In this document: positions 35,514 to 43,973 of the stretch, one piece after another
How the letters are laid out: the number at the start of each line of letters is the position of its first letter
Numbering within the stretch: the first letter of the stretch is position 1
Source: Thiomargarita sp.
GTDB lineage: Bacteria; Pseudomonadota; Gammaproteobacteria; Beggiatoales; Beggiatoaceae
Reading direction: 5' to 3'
Assembly: GCA_020718845.1 (NCBI GenBank)
Contig: DYRG01000002.1
Location: forward strand, 1-64,000
Length of the DNA: 64,000 nt
Translations under genes and position numbers: made by a program
The notes under the pieces: generated by a model
Database searches by the model: none
What the model saw: the letters and a program-made list of their open reading frames with translations, nothing else
What the model was told of the DNA's origin: nothing

Positions 35514-37158
35514 TAAAATCAATTGGTTACAATATCAAGAGATATTGCTTGTTTTGTTATTAATTATAGCTACTGTTCTATTAAATAAACCAGTTGGAGA
35601 TAGTTTCTGGCGGTTCGATGATCCTATGATTTTAAAATGTGCAATTGAATATCGTTGGTGGGAACATTTTATTATTCCAGAATCTTATCAATGCTTATCT
35701 GCGGCTCATTTAACACCTTGGGTTACTTTTTCTTATGCACTTGATTACAACTTATTTGGTTTAGAACCTAAATTTTTCTATTATCATCAAATATTTTCGT
35801 TAAGTTTAGTTTCAATATTTACGTTTGTATTATTACGTTTATATGTAAATCCTTTGATTGCGTTTTTTGGGATTTTATTATTTCTAATCGGTTCTCCTGT
35901 GTGGGTTTCTTCGCAACAATTAATGGTTCGTCATTATGTGGAAGGCTTATTATTTTCAATCATTTCAATTCATTTCTTTATTTTATCATTAAGATTTCAA
36001 CAATATAGATATGCTCTTTTAGGATGTTTGTTTTATATTTTAGCAACATCTGCAAAAGAAATTTATGTTCCACTGTTAGGAATATTATTATTCATTCCCG
36101 AAGGGAGATTAAAAGACCGCTTTTATGCAGCGATTCCTTATTTCATTTGGGGAGCAATTTATATTATTTGGCGAAAATATATGTTAGGTGTTTTTATGGG
36201 GGGTTATAATCCAACAATGCACTTTCTTAATTATTTTAATCAAGATATTTTATTAAATGGCTTAAATAAAATCTCTAGCTTTATTTTAATGGCTGAATAC
36301 GCAAATATTATTTTGATACTATATTTTTGTATTATAGTTTTAATTTTAAGGAAACATCTCCTTTTAAATATAATTGGAAGTCTATTAATAATTGCGCCAT
36401 TAGTTCCTCTATTTAATACTGAATTTATAGAATTTAGAACCTTCTTTTTTCTTTGGTGGGGCTTTTGTATTTTAATTATTTTTTCATATCATCACATCTA
36501 TACTAAAAATATTTCTCTTTTTATACCATTAGGAATAATTTTTGGCTTATTTTTATGGAAAGTAATAGATAAAAGAATAGAAACCAAAAAAAATATAAAA
36601 CCTACGCTCGTTGAATTTAACCAACAAGGACATTTTTATTGGAACGAAAATAATCAAAAAATATTATTTTCACCTCATAAACTTATTTTTGGAGGCGGTT
36701 GGTATTTTGCTGATTTAGAAAAAATAAAAAAGAAACTAGGATTATCAAGCCCTCATTTATATGCGTTACTAAATCTTAAATTTTTATCTGATAGTTTATT
36801 ATTACAAAATACTATTTGGAGATATAATATAGTTTGTCAATGTATGGAACAAGTTGCTAAAGAAGATGTGAAAAAAGAAATAGCAAATTTAAACAGTAAA
36901 ACTGTAGAAAAAAAATTGTCTATCTTCGTAAGCAAGACTTTAAATACTATTGAATGGAAATTTGCTCCCTATAATCAAGGAACTTATTATATAATTTCAG
37001 ACAGATTCTATATGCCGATACCTAAAGAAAATACCGCTCTATTTTATGATAAAAAACTAAATTTTATAATTGTTTATGAATCACCAGAGGGTTGGATAAC
37101 ATATTCACCTGAATTTACGTTAGAAAAAGATCAAATAATTGATTGGAAACGTCCTTAA
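35497..37158 (+). CDS. Polytopic membrane protein, GT-C glycosyltransferase-like
   Basis: 553 residues from ATG 35497 (GGAGGAG upstream; the frame extends to 35473). About ten to twelve TM helices from residue 14 onwards with a periplasmic C-terminal domain of roughly 190 residues. After TM1 comes WRFDDPMILKCAIEYRWWEHFI with an acidic pair, as in GT-C enzymes whose first luminal loop carries the catalytic Asp. Extremely AT-rich codons, more so than the flanking genes. Likely the glycosyl-transfer partner of the GtrB-like protein; not assignable to a named family by eye. Confidence 0.8.
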   Translation: MLKIFNKINWLQYQEILLVLLLIIATVLLNKPVGDSFWRFDDPMILKCAIEYRWWEHFIIPESYQCLSAAHLTPWVTFSYALDYNLFGLEPKFFYYHQIFSLSLVSIFTFVLLRLYVNPLIAFFGILLFLIGSPVWVSSQQLMVRHYVEGLLFSIISIHFFILSLRFQQYRYALLGCLFYILATSAKEIYVPLLGILLFIPEGRLKDRFYAAIPYFIWGAIYIIWRKYMLGVFMGGYNPTMHFLNYFNQDILLNGLNKISSFILMAEYANIILILYFCIIVLILRKHLLLNIIGSLLIIAPLVPLFNTEFIEFRTFFFLWWGFCILIIFSYHHIYTKNISLFIPLGIIFGLFLWKVIDKRIETKKNIKPTLVEFNQQGHFYWNENNQKILFSPHKLIFGGGWYFADLEKIKKKLGLSSPHLYALLNLKFLSDSLLLQNTIWRYNIVCQCMEQVAKEDVKKEIANLNSKTVEKKLSIFVSKTLNTIEWKFAPYNQGTYYIISDRFYMPIPKENTALFYDKKLNFIIVYESPEGWITYSPEFTLEKDQIIDWKRP

Positions 37159-37185
37159 ACTTCTTTAATTTTTTACGTTGGATTT

Positions 37186-38565
37186 ATGAACATTGAAAAA
37201 CCTTGGACGGGTCGTTTTACCGAACCCACAGATAGCTTTGTTGAGGCTTTTACTGCCTCTGTGACTTTTGATCGTCGTTTGTATCATTACGATATTATGG
37301 GTTCAATTGCTCACGCGAAAATGTTAGCAAAAGTCGGCGTGTTAACCGATAAAGAAATGCACCAAATTGTCGACGGTTTGAAACAAATCGAAAACGATAT
37401 TGAACAAGGTAATTTTGCTTGGTTAATTGAGTTAGAAGATGTGCATATGAATATTGAAGCACGATTAACTGATCGCATTGGAATGGTAGGTAAGAAACTC
37501 CACACTGGACGTTCAAGAAACGATCAGGTTGCAACGGATATTAGATTATATCTCCGCGATCAAATTGACAGTATTTCTAGCGAATTACAACGTTTCATGC
37601 ACAATCTTTTAATTATTGCTGAACGTGAAGCTGAAACAATTATGTCGGGTTTTACGCATTTACAAAGTGCCCAACCTGTTACTTTTGGACATCATTTGCT
37701 CGCGTGGTTTGAAATGCTCAAACGTGATTTAGATCGTTTCAAAGATTGTCGTAAAAGAGTGAATCAAATGCCGTTAGGTTCGGCAGCGTTAGCTGGAACA
37801 ACTTATCCTTTAGATCGAGACTATACTGCGCAATTATTGGAATTTGAAGGCGTTTGTCAAAACTCATTAGATGCGGTTAGTGATCGGGATTTTGCGATTG
37901 AATTTACCAGCGTTTCTGCGATTTTAATGATGCACCTTTCTCGATTTGGAGAAGAACTCGTTTTATGGTCTTCGCAACAATTTGATTTTGTTGATTTAGG
38001 TGATTCTTTTTGCACGGGTTCTTCAATTATGCCACAAAAGAAAAATCCCGATGTTCCAGAATTAGTTCGAGGAAAAACAGGTCGAGTTTATGGGCATTTG
38101 ATGAGTCTTTTAACGTTAATGAAATCTCAGCCTTTAGCGTATAACAAAGATAATCAAGAAGACAAAGAACCGTTATTTGATACCATCGATACTTTGAAAG
38201 GAAGTTTAAAAGTATATGCGGATATGATGTTGGGTATCAAAGTTAAGCAAGATAAAATGCGTAAAGCGGCTCGAGAAGGTTTTACAACTGCAACGGATTT
38301 AGCGGATTATTTAGTGAGAAAAGGGATTGCATTTCGTGATGCGCATGAAATCGTTGGAAAAGCGGTTCGTCATTGTGTTGATCATCATTGCTATTTAGAT
38401 GAATTACCTTTAGAAACTTTTAAAACTTTCTCCAAAAAAATAGAAGAAGATGTGTACCAAGTTTTAACGTTGGAAGGGTCGGTTTCAGCGCGTAATCATC
38501 TCGGAGGAACTGCGCCAGAACAAGTGAAGAAAGCAATTGCAAGAGCTAAACAATCTTTGACATAA
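37186..38565 (+). CDS. argH: Argininosuccinate lyase
   Basis: Last step of arginine synthesis: argininosuccinate to arginine plus fumarate. 459 residues. Opening [39 protein letters not shown], the catalytic region [18 protein letters not shown], and the fumarase-superfamily signature [24 protein letters not shown] are intact. Separated by 27 bases from the membrane protein upstream and without other arg genes. Confidence 0.98.
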   Translation: MNIEKPWTGRFTEPTDSFVEAFTASVTFDRRLYHYDIMGSIAHAKMLAKVGVLTDKEMHQIVDGLKQIENDIEQGNFAWLIELEDVHMNIEARLTDRIGMVGKKLHTGRSRNDQVATDIRLYLRDQIDSISSELQRFMHNLLIIAEREAETIMSGFTHLQSAQPVTFGHHLLAWFEMLKRDLDRFKDCRKRVNQMPLGSAALAGTTYPLDRDYTAQLLEFEGVCQNSLDAVSDRDFAIEFTSVSAILMMHLSRFGEELVLWSSQQFDFVDLGDSFCTGSSIMPQKKNPDVPELVRGKTGRVYGHLMSLLTLMKSQPLAYNKDNQEDKEPLFDTIDTLKGSLKVYADMMLGIKVKQDKMRKAAREGFTTATDLADYLVRKGIAFRDAHEIVGKAVRHCVDHHCYLDELPLETFKTFSKKIEEDVYQVLTLEGSVSARNHLGGTAPEQVKKAIARAKQSLT

Positions 38566-38620
38566 TATTGTCATTGTTTTTGGAATGTACCAATTATAAC
38601 TACACAAGAGGAAATGCCGA

Positions 38621-38794
38621 ATGATTCTCCACAAATTACCTAATAAGCACCGTATAAAATTAATTGGGAAAATTAAAGAAAATCCTGATTTAACTCGAGT
38701 AGAACATAGAGAGCAATTATGGGTTTATTTTAAAGAAATCTACGAACACGTAAAAAAAATACCTATCAAAATTGCTAATGAAAAAAATAGCTAA
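38621..38794 (+). CDS. Possible small protein, 57 residues
   Basis: ATG 38621 has AGAGG about 8 bases upstream and opens 57 codons (MILHKLPNKHRIKLIGKI... ending IANEKNS, TAA 38792-38794). Basic and helical in composition, no TM segment. Not recognised. It fills the 300-base space between argH and the next gene. An overlapping ATG at 38614 gives only nine codons. Confidence 0.4.
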   Translation: MILHKLPNKHRIKLIGKIKENPDLTRVEHREQLWVYFKEIYEHVKKIPIKIANEKNS

Positions 38795-38866
38795 AGAGGT
38801 TATGTTGCATTTGCAAATAAGTAACTAAGCTATATGTAATTATTTTAAACAATTAAGGATAGAAAA

Positions 38867-39220
38867 ATGAAAGAACTAGAAACGATTCCAGCGTTTTATG
38901 AATCAGAATTGTGGGTGATTAAAAACACGCTAAAAGAGCGTTATAATCAAGAGGTTGAAATCGAAACGGGTGAAGGAGAAATTCGTTTGCATCCCGATCA
39001 TCGTGAATTAACCTTATGTCCAGTGGTTGCGTGGAAAGTCGACAAAGTCACTTTTGTGATTATAAAGAGTGGGTTAGAGCGTTATCGTTGCCAATTTTTC
39101 TACCGCATTCATCAACAATTTGGAACAAGCATCGAAGAATATGACAACATTGGTGATTGCGTGGTCAGTTTGTTGCGCGCTCAAGCAGATTATGAAGGAA
39201 AACAAACGCTTAAAAAATAA
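38867..39220 (+). CDS. Conserved-looking small unknown protein
   Basis: 117 residues, soluble. Start ATG 38867 with AGGATAG upstream. Acidic N-terminal helix (ETIPAFYESELWVIKNTLKERY), then strands VEIETGEGEIRLHPDHRELTLCPVVAWKVDKVTFVIIKSG and the ending FGTSIEEYDNIGDCVVSLLRAQADYEG. Codon use matches the neighbours. No family recognised. It faces lolD convergently across a hairpin. Confidence 0.75.
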   Translation: MKELETIPAFYESELWVIKNTLKERYNQEVEIETGEGEIRLHPDHRELTLCPVVAWKVDKVTFVIIKSGLERYRCQFFYRIHQQFGTSIEEYDNIGDCVVSLLRAQADYEGKQTLKK

Positions 39221-39244
39221 CTTTGTTCATCGCCAAAAATATAA

Positions 39245-39272
39245 GAGAAATGAAATCACGATCTCATTTCTC
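39245..39272. terminator. Hairpin between convergent unknown gene and lolD
   Basis: GAGAAATGA (39245-39253) pairs with TCATTTCTC (39264-39272), 9 bp with a 10-base loop. On the - strand it is followed by TTATATTTTT, so it most likely terminates the lolC-lolD transcript. Confidence 0.7.
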
Positions 39273-39289
39273 CGTGAAATAAAATTCTT

Positions 39290-39973
39290 TTAAACTGAGG
39301 TTTGTAATTTACCGTCTTTGATATGGTAAATTTTGTCCATGCGATGCGCTAAAGTTTCATCGTGCGTGACAACCACTAAACTGGTTTCAATTGCTGCATT
39401 GAGTTCTAACATTGTTTGATAAACTTGATCGGCGGTGTGGCGATCTAAATTACCCGTCGGTTCATCTGCTAACACACAACGCGGTTTGGTAACTAATGCT
39501 CTCGCAATTGCCGCCCGTTGACGTTCACCGCCTGACATTTCACCTGGTTTGTGATCAACTCGTTTAGACAAACCCACTTTCTCAAGAATTTCAAAGGCTT
39601 GTCTTTTGGCATCGGAGGGATTTGTTTTACGAATTAATAACGGCATCGCCACATTTTCTAATGCGGTAAATTCAGGCAACAAATGATGAAATTGATAGAT
39701 AAATCCTAAATTTTGATTTCGCCACATTCCACGTTGTGCTTGATTTAATTCACTGAGTTTCTTACCCGCCACCCACACTTCACCTTGCGTCGGTTCTTCT
39801 AAGCCCCCTAACAAATGCAATAAGGTGCTTTTACCCGATCCAGAACTCCCGACAATAGCAATTCTTTCTCCCGCCGCAATGCTCAAATTAATATCGCTTA
39901 ACACATCAACCAACAAACCCGCATCACGAAAACTTTTGCTCACATTCATACATTGCAAAACTAAATTACTCAT
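39290..39973 (-). CDS. lolD: Lipoprotein-releasing ABC transporter ATPase LolD
   Basis: Drives extraction of outer-membrane lipoproteins from the inner membrane for hand-over to LolA. 227 residues: Walker [18 protein letters not shown], LolD-type [24 protein letters not shown], signature [15 protein letters not shown], Walker [13 protein letters not shown]. It overlaps the LolC-type gene by 8 bases. Only one permease gene accompanies it. Confidence 0.96.
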   Translation of the reverse strand: MSNLVLQCMNVSKSFRDAGLLVDVLSDINLSIAAGERIAIVGSSGSGKSTLLHLLGGLEEPTQGEVWVAGKKLSELNQAQRGMWRNQNLGFIYQFHHLLPEFTALENVAMPLLIRKTNPSDAKRQAFEILEKVGLSKRVDHKPGEMSGGERQRAAIARALVTKPRCVLADEPTGNLDRHTADQVYQTMLELNAAIETSLVVVTHDETLAHRMDKIYHIKDGKLQTSV

Positions 39974-41216
39974 AACGCAAAGCCTCCGCAGGTTGAGTTT
40001 TCGCCGCGCGACGGGCGGGATATAAGGTTGCCACTAAACTTAAAATTAATGATAACAAACCAATTTTCATTACATCAAACCAATGCAAATCTGAAGGAAC
40101 ATCTGAAATATAATAAATGGCTGGATTTAAAATCTTATCTCCAGAAATATATTCCACTAATGCAACCACACTTTCTATATTTAATGCTAAAGAAACGCCG
40201 CCAATTAAACCTAACAAAGTTCCAACCACCCCAATTAACGTTCCTTGCACCATAAAAATCCACATAATTGTGTTTGGTGTTGCGCCTAAAGTTCTCAAAA
40301 TTGCAATATCAGATTCTTTATCTGTCACAACCATCACTAAGGTTGAAATAATATTAAACGCTGCAACCGCAATAATTAAACTCAAAATGATAAACATTAC
40401 GGTCTTTTCCATTTTAACGGCTTTAAAGAAATTAGCATGACGATGTGTCCAATCTTGCAAATAAAAACCCGCTGGCAAAGTTGCTAAAAATTCCTTTTTA
40501 ACTTTTGTGGCAGCAAACATATCATCTAATTTGATATTCAAACCATGCACAAATCCTTCTTCAACTCGCAAAAGTTTCGCCGCATCATCGATGTGCATTA
40601 ATACAAAATTACTATCAAATTCATGGATTCCCATTTCAAAAACACCCGCAATTGCCATCCGTTTCATTCGTGGCATTACCCCGACTGGAGTCACATTTGC
40701 TTGAGGAACAACAATGGTAATTTGATCACCCACAGAAACCCTCAAAGATCGAGCAAGTTCATGTCCAATAATGACTTTAAATTCATTAGATTTCAAATCA
40801 TCTAAATGACCCACTTTTAATTTCTGCGGTACTTTTGAAACTTGCGGTTCTATGGAAGGAACAATGCCTTGTAGAAATACCCCTTTCATATTTTTATCAA
40901 AACTCACCATTGCTTGACCTTGAATATAAGGTGCAACGCCCGTAACTTGAGGATGTTTGCGGATTTCCTCTGATAAAGATTGCCATTGATTAGTAACTTC
41001 TTTCTCTGGAAAAACCATAATATGCGGCGACATTCCTAACATTCTTTCTCGCAGTTCTTTCTCAAAACCATTCATCACAGAAAGCACCGTAATTAAGGCA
41101 GTCACACCTAAGGCAATACCGAGCATTGAAATCAATGAAATAAAAGAAATAAAATGATTGCGTCGTTTTGCTCGCGTATAACGTAATCCAATATAAAATG
41201 CTAAGGGTCTAAACAT
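39966..41216 (-). CDS. lolC: Lipoprotein-releasing permease, LolC/LolF type
   Basis: 416 residues with the LolC/E layout: N-terminal TM ([31 protein letters not shown]), a large periplasmic domain, and three C-terminal TMs ([68 protein letters not shown]). The segment [17 protein letters not shown] corresponds to the LolC Hook that recruits LolA. There is no separate lolE, so a homodimeric LolF-type transporter (LolF2D2) is likely. lolA itself is at 55198. Confidence 0.93.
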   Translation of the reverse strand: MFRPLAFYIGLRYTRAKRRNHFISFISLISMLGIALGVTALITVLSVMNGFEKELRERMLGMSPHIMVFPEKEVTNQWQSLSEEIRKHPQVTGVAPYIQGQAMVSFDKNMKGVFLQGIVPSIEPQVSKVPQKLKVGHLDDLKSNEFKVIIGHELARSLRVSVGDQITIVVPQANVTPVGVMPRMKRMAIAGVFEMGIHEFDSNFVLMHIDDAAKLLRVEEGFVHGLNIKLDDMFAATKVKKEFLATLPAGFYLQDWTHRHANFFKAVKMEKTVMFIILSLIIAVAAFNIISTLVMVVTDKESDIAILRTLGATPNTIMWIFMVQGTLIGVVGTLLGLIGGVSLALNIESVVALVEYISGDKILNPAIYYISDVPSDLHWFDVMKIGLLSLILSLVATLYPARRAAKTQPAEALRYE

Positions 41217-41225
41217 AATAAGTTC

Positions 41226-41921
41226 CTAATTTTGGCTGTATAATTTCAAACGATCTAAATTATGAATATGAATGGTTTTTCCTTCCACTGTAATTAGACC
41301 TTCTTTGGTTAAATGTTGTAAGATTCTCGATAAGGTTTCGGGCTTAATTGAAAGCCGAGATGCAATAACGTGTTTAGGAATTTGAAAGCTCACTTGACAA
41401 CTATTTTTAGAATCAATAGGTATTTGATATAAAAGGTAATTTACTAAACGATAAGTAGCATTTTGTAATGTTAAATTATCGATTTCACCTAACCACGTTC
41501 TCAAACGCATACTCATATCGCACATTACGCGCTTACAAGTATCAAAAGATTCTGCTAAAATACTTAAAAATGCTTTATTTTCAAATAAAAGTACTTCACT
41601 CGGAATAATGGCTTGCGCCGTTACTGGATAGACTTGTTTTTCCATAAACATAATTGCTTCCGCAAAACTATCACCTGGGCGGATAATTTCAATCACTTTC
41701 TCCATACCTTCCAATGATAAACGAATCAATTTAATATGACCCGTTAATAAAATAAAAAACCGTTCCGCTTTTTGACCATGTTCAAATAAAAATTCGCCTT
41801 CTTGTAATTGACGACATTGCATGGTTTGCTTAATTCGACTTAATTGTGTATCATCCAAACTTGCAAACAAAAAGAAGTTTTTTAACACTTGATCGTCAAT
41901 AGAATGTTTAGAATGCGACAT
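41226..41921 (-). CDS. Crp/Fnr-family regulator, Dnr-like (NO-responsive)
   Basis: 231 residues: cyclic-nucleotide-binding-type sensor domain and winged HTH (FQIPKHVIASRLSIKPETLSRILQHL). The Fe-S cysteines that FNR carries near its N-terminus are missing. The segment FAEAIMFMEKQVYPVTAQAIIPSEVLLFENKAFL and the recognition helix closely resemble Pseudomonas Dnr, a haem-dependent NO sensor that binds TTGAT-N4-ATCAA. It is divergent from the hemerythrin operon, with such a site between them. Confidence 0.9.
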   Translation of the reverse strand: MSHSKHSIDDQVLKNFFLFASLDDTQLSRIKQTMQCRQLQEGEFLFEHGQKAERFFILLTGHIKLIRLSLEGMEKVIEIIRPGDSFAEAIMFMEKQVYPVTAQAIIPSEVLLFENKAFLSILAESFDTCKRVMCDMSMRLRTWLGEIDNLTLQNATYRLVNYLLYQIPIDSKNSCQVSFQIPKHVIASRLSIKPETLSRILQHLTKEGLITVEGKTIHIHNLDRLKLYSQN

Positions 41922-41941
41922 GATGTCCTTTCCTTTATTTT

Positions 41942-41955
41942 TTGATGTTTATCAA
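41942..41955. promoter_or_regulatory. Perfect FNR/Dnr box
   Basis: TTGAT-GTTT-ATCAA, the full palindromic consensus. Its centre (41948.5) is about 41 bases before the start site expected from the -10-like TTTAAT at 41977-41982, the class II activator position for the rightward hemerythrin operon. It may also autoregulate the divergent Dnr-like gene. Confidence 0.88.
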
Positions 41956-42007
41956 TTACATTTGTAATAAAAATGCTTTAATCTGCTCTCATTATCAAGG
42001 AGGAAAA

Positions 42008-42436
42008 ATGGAAACAATTACAGCTTTATTAACCGACCAGCACAATATTTGTGATGTACTATTTGCTCAAACGGAACAAGCGGTGGCAGCTCAAGATTGG
42101 GCGTTAGCGACGGCTCATTTTAACGCATTTCACAGCGCAACGGCAGATCATTTTAATCGTGAAGAACAAGTGCTTTTTCCCGCGTTTGAAAGTTTCACCG
42201 GTAATTCTCAAGGTCCGACTTCTGTGATGCGTTTTGAACATACTCAAATGCGTGAACTTTTTGATGAGCTAAAAAATGCGTTAAATCAACAAGATAGCGA
42301 TGAATATTTAGGATTATCAGAAAACTTTTTAATGCTCATTCGTCAACATAATGCAAAAGAAGAACAAATTCTTTATCCGATGACGGATCGCATTTTAAAT
42401 CATCAACGCGCTGAATTACTTGATCATTTGAAATAA
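42008..42436 (+). CDS. Hemerythrin-like di-iron protein
   Basis: Start ATG 42008 with AAGGAGG just upstream (the frame extends to 41942, inside the operator). 142 residues of one four-helix bundle with the hemerythrin ligand pattern: LTDQHNICDVLF, FNAFHSATADHFNREEQVLFP, RFEHTQMRELF, IRQHNAKEEQILYP. Such proteins bind O2 or NO or repair Fe-S damage. First gene of a DUF2249/membrane-protein operon behind the FNR/Dnr box. Confidence 0.93.
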   Translation: METITALLTDQHNICDVLFAQTEQAVAAQDWALATAHFNAFHSATADHFNREEQVLFPAFESFTGNSQGPTSVMRFEHTQMRELFDELKNALNQQDSDEYLGLSENFLMLIRQHNAKEEQILYPMTDRILNHQRAELLDHLK

Positions 42437-42441
42437 ATAAT

Positions 42442-42699
42442 ATGGCTGCGATTCAAATCGATGTTCGGCTTTTAGAACCTTGCGAACCTTTAGAGCAAAT
42501 TCTCGCCGCTTTAAGCACTTTATCAAATGGCGATTATTTGCACGTTCTTCACCGTTTAGAACCCTTTCCTTTATATAAAATGCTTGAAAAACAAGGTTTC
42601 AAATGGACAACTCGTTTTATTTCTTCAGAAATCCCCATTGAAATCTTTATTTGGCGAGAAACTGATTTGATTGCAACGCAGGCTGTTCAATCCTTATGA
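42442..42699 (+). CDS. DUF2249-domain protein
   Basis: 85 residues, one TusA/SirA-like DUF2249 domain: IDVRLLEPCEPLEQILAALSTLSNGDYLHVLHRLEPFPLYKMLEKQGFKW. The motif LEPCEPL keeps a Cys near residue 13. DUF2249 proteins frequently accompany hemerythrins and NO-reductase-linked genes in denitrifiers, and that context is kept here. Biochemical role unproven. It overlaps the next gene by 4 bases. Confidence 0.9.
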   Translation: MAAIQIDVRLLEPCEPLEQILAALSTLSNGDYLHVLHRLEPFPLYKMLEKQGFKWTTRFISSEIPIEIFIWRETDLIATQAVQSL

Positions 42700-43973
42700 A
42701 TACCGCTCAATTATCATTACGACAAACCCCTTCTTTAGACGTTCCTTTACGTTTTTTCCTCACCGCTCCTTTATTTGCAATCTTAGCAATGTTGCTCTGG
42801 TTATTCAAAGGAGATTCTTTATTAGCAAATCGCTGGTCGCCTGATGTATTAGCATTTACACATTTGTTCACTTTGGGGTTTATGCTTCAAATCATGAGCG
42901 GCGCATTATTACAACTCCTTCCTGTTTTATTTGGGATTATTTTTATCAAAGCAAAATTGTGGAGCACGCTAATTCATAGTTGTTTAACCATTGGAACGCT
43001 TTTATTAACGGGCGGTTGGATTTTTGATATAAAAATATTCTTACAAATCAGTTATTTATTTTTATTATTAGGAAGCATTATTTTAATTAGTATTTTAGGA
43101 GTTGGTCTATTTAAAAGTCCCAATAAATCACCTATTTTAATAAGCACTCGTTTGGCTTTTATTGCTTTAATTATAACCTTAGGATTGGGTTTTATTTTAT
43201 TGGCTTTATTTGCGTTCGATATTCAAATTTATAATCCACTTTTTCTCACTAAATTGCATTTAACGTGGGGTTTAATTGGTTGGACATTATTATTAGTCGT
43301 GGGAATTAGTTATCAAGTCGTTCCAATGTTTCAAATTACGCCAATTTATCCAAATTATTTTAGTCGATCTTTTGCACCTTTTGTATTTGGTATTTTAATT
43401 TGTTGGACAATTGGAATTCCTTTAGAAGTTATTTTAGTTTTTTTAGCAATTTCGTTTGCAATCATAACGTTAAAACTTCAACATAAAAGATTGCGTAAAT
43501 TACCTGATATTACTTTAAATTTTTGGCGTTTTGGAATGTTTTTTTTAATCATAAGTGCGGTGTTTTATTTGACGGGTTATTTTTGGGATTTTCCTCAACG
43601 TGATATTTTGCAAGGTATTTTATTTATCGGAGGATTTGTTTTGCCAGTCATTCAAGGAATGCTTTATAAAATAATTCCTTTTTTAATATGGTTACATTTA
43701 ACAAATGCTCAACTTGATTTCACCAAAAAAATCAAAATTCCTAATGTTAAACAAATCATTACTGAGAAATGGCAACGTTGGCATTTTTGGTTTTTTTTAA
43801 TTTCTTTTATAATTACACTTTTATCGATCATTTTTCCTCTCTATTTTTCTCAATTGGCGGCATTTCTAGGATTAATTTCTTTTAGCCTGTTAGAATACAA
43901 TCTGATTAAAGCCACTCAAAAATATTTAACCGTTCGCCGTCAAATAAATGAAATGCAACTCTTTAACATTTAA
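42696..43973 (+). CDS. Polytopic membrane protein, haem-copper-oxidase/NnrS-like
   Basis: 425 residues with about twelve TM helices. Conserved-looking His residues lie in helices: FTHLFTLGFMLQIMSGALLQLLPVL near residue 55, LTKLHLTWGLIGWTLLLVVGISYQVVP near 190, and PFLIWLHLTNAQ near 335. Third gene of the Dnr-box operon after hemerythrin and DUF2249. It resembles the NnrS-like or oxidase-subunit-I-like membrane proteins found with DUF2249 in denitrifiers; a role in NO or haem-Cu stress is inferred. Its end touches the convergent TPR gene. Confidence 0.82.
   Translation: MNTAQLSLRQTPSLDVPLRFFLTAPLFAILAMLLWLFKGDSLLANRWSPDVLAFTHLFTLGFMLQIMSGALLQLLPVLFGIIFIKAKLWSTLIHSCLTIGTLLLTGGWIFDIKIFLQISYLFLLLGSIILISILGVGLFKSPNKSPILISTRLAFIALIITLGLGFILLALFAFDIQIYNPLFLTKLHLTWGLIGWTLLLVVGISYQVVPMFQITPIYPNYFSRSFAPFVFGILICWTIGIPLEVILVFLAISFAIITLKLQHKRLRKLPDITLNFWRFGMFFLIISAVFYLTGYFWDFPQRDILQGILFIGGFVLPVIQGMLYKIIPFLIWLHLTNAQLDFTKKIKIPNVKQIITEKWQRWHFWFFLISFIITLLSIIFPLYFSQLAAFLGLISFSLLEYNLIKATQKYLTVRRQINEMQLFNI

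Noticed and set aside
33775-37190. Genomic island with attachment sites at tRNA-Gly
   Set aside because: No copy of the tRNA 3' end and no integrase was found up to argH, so only proximity and composition support it.
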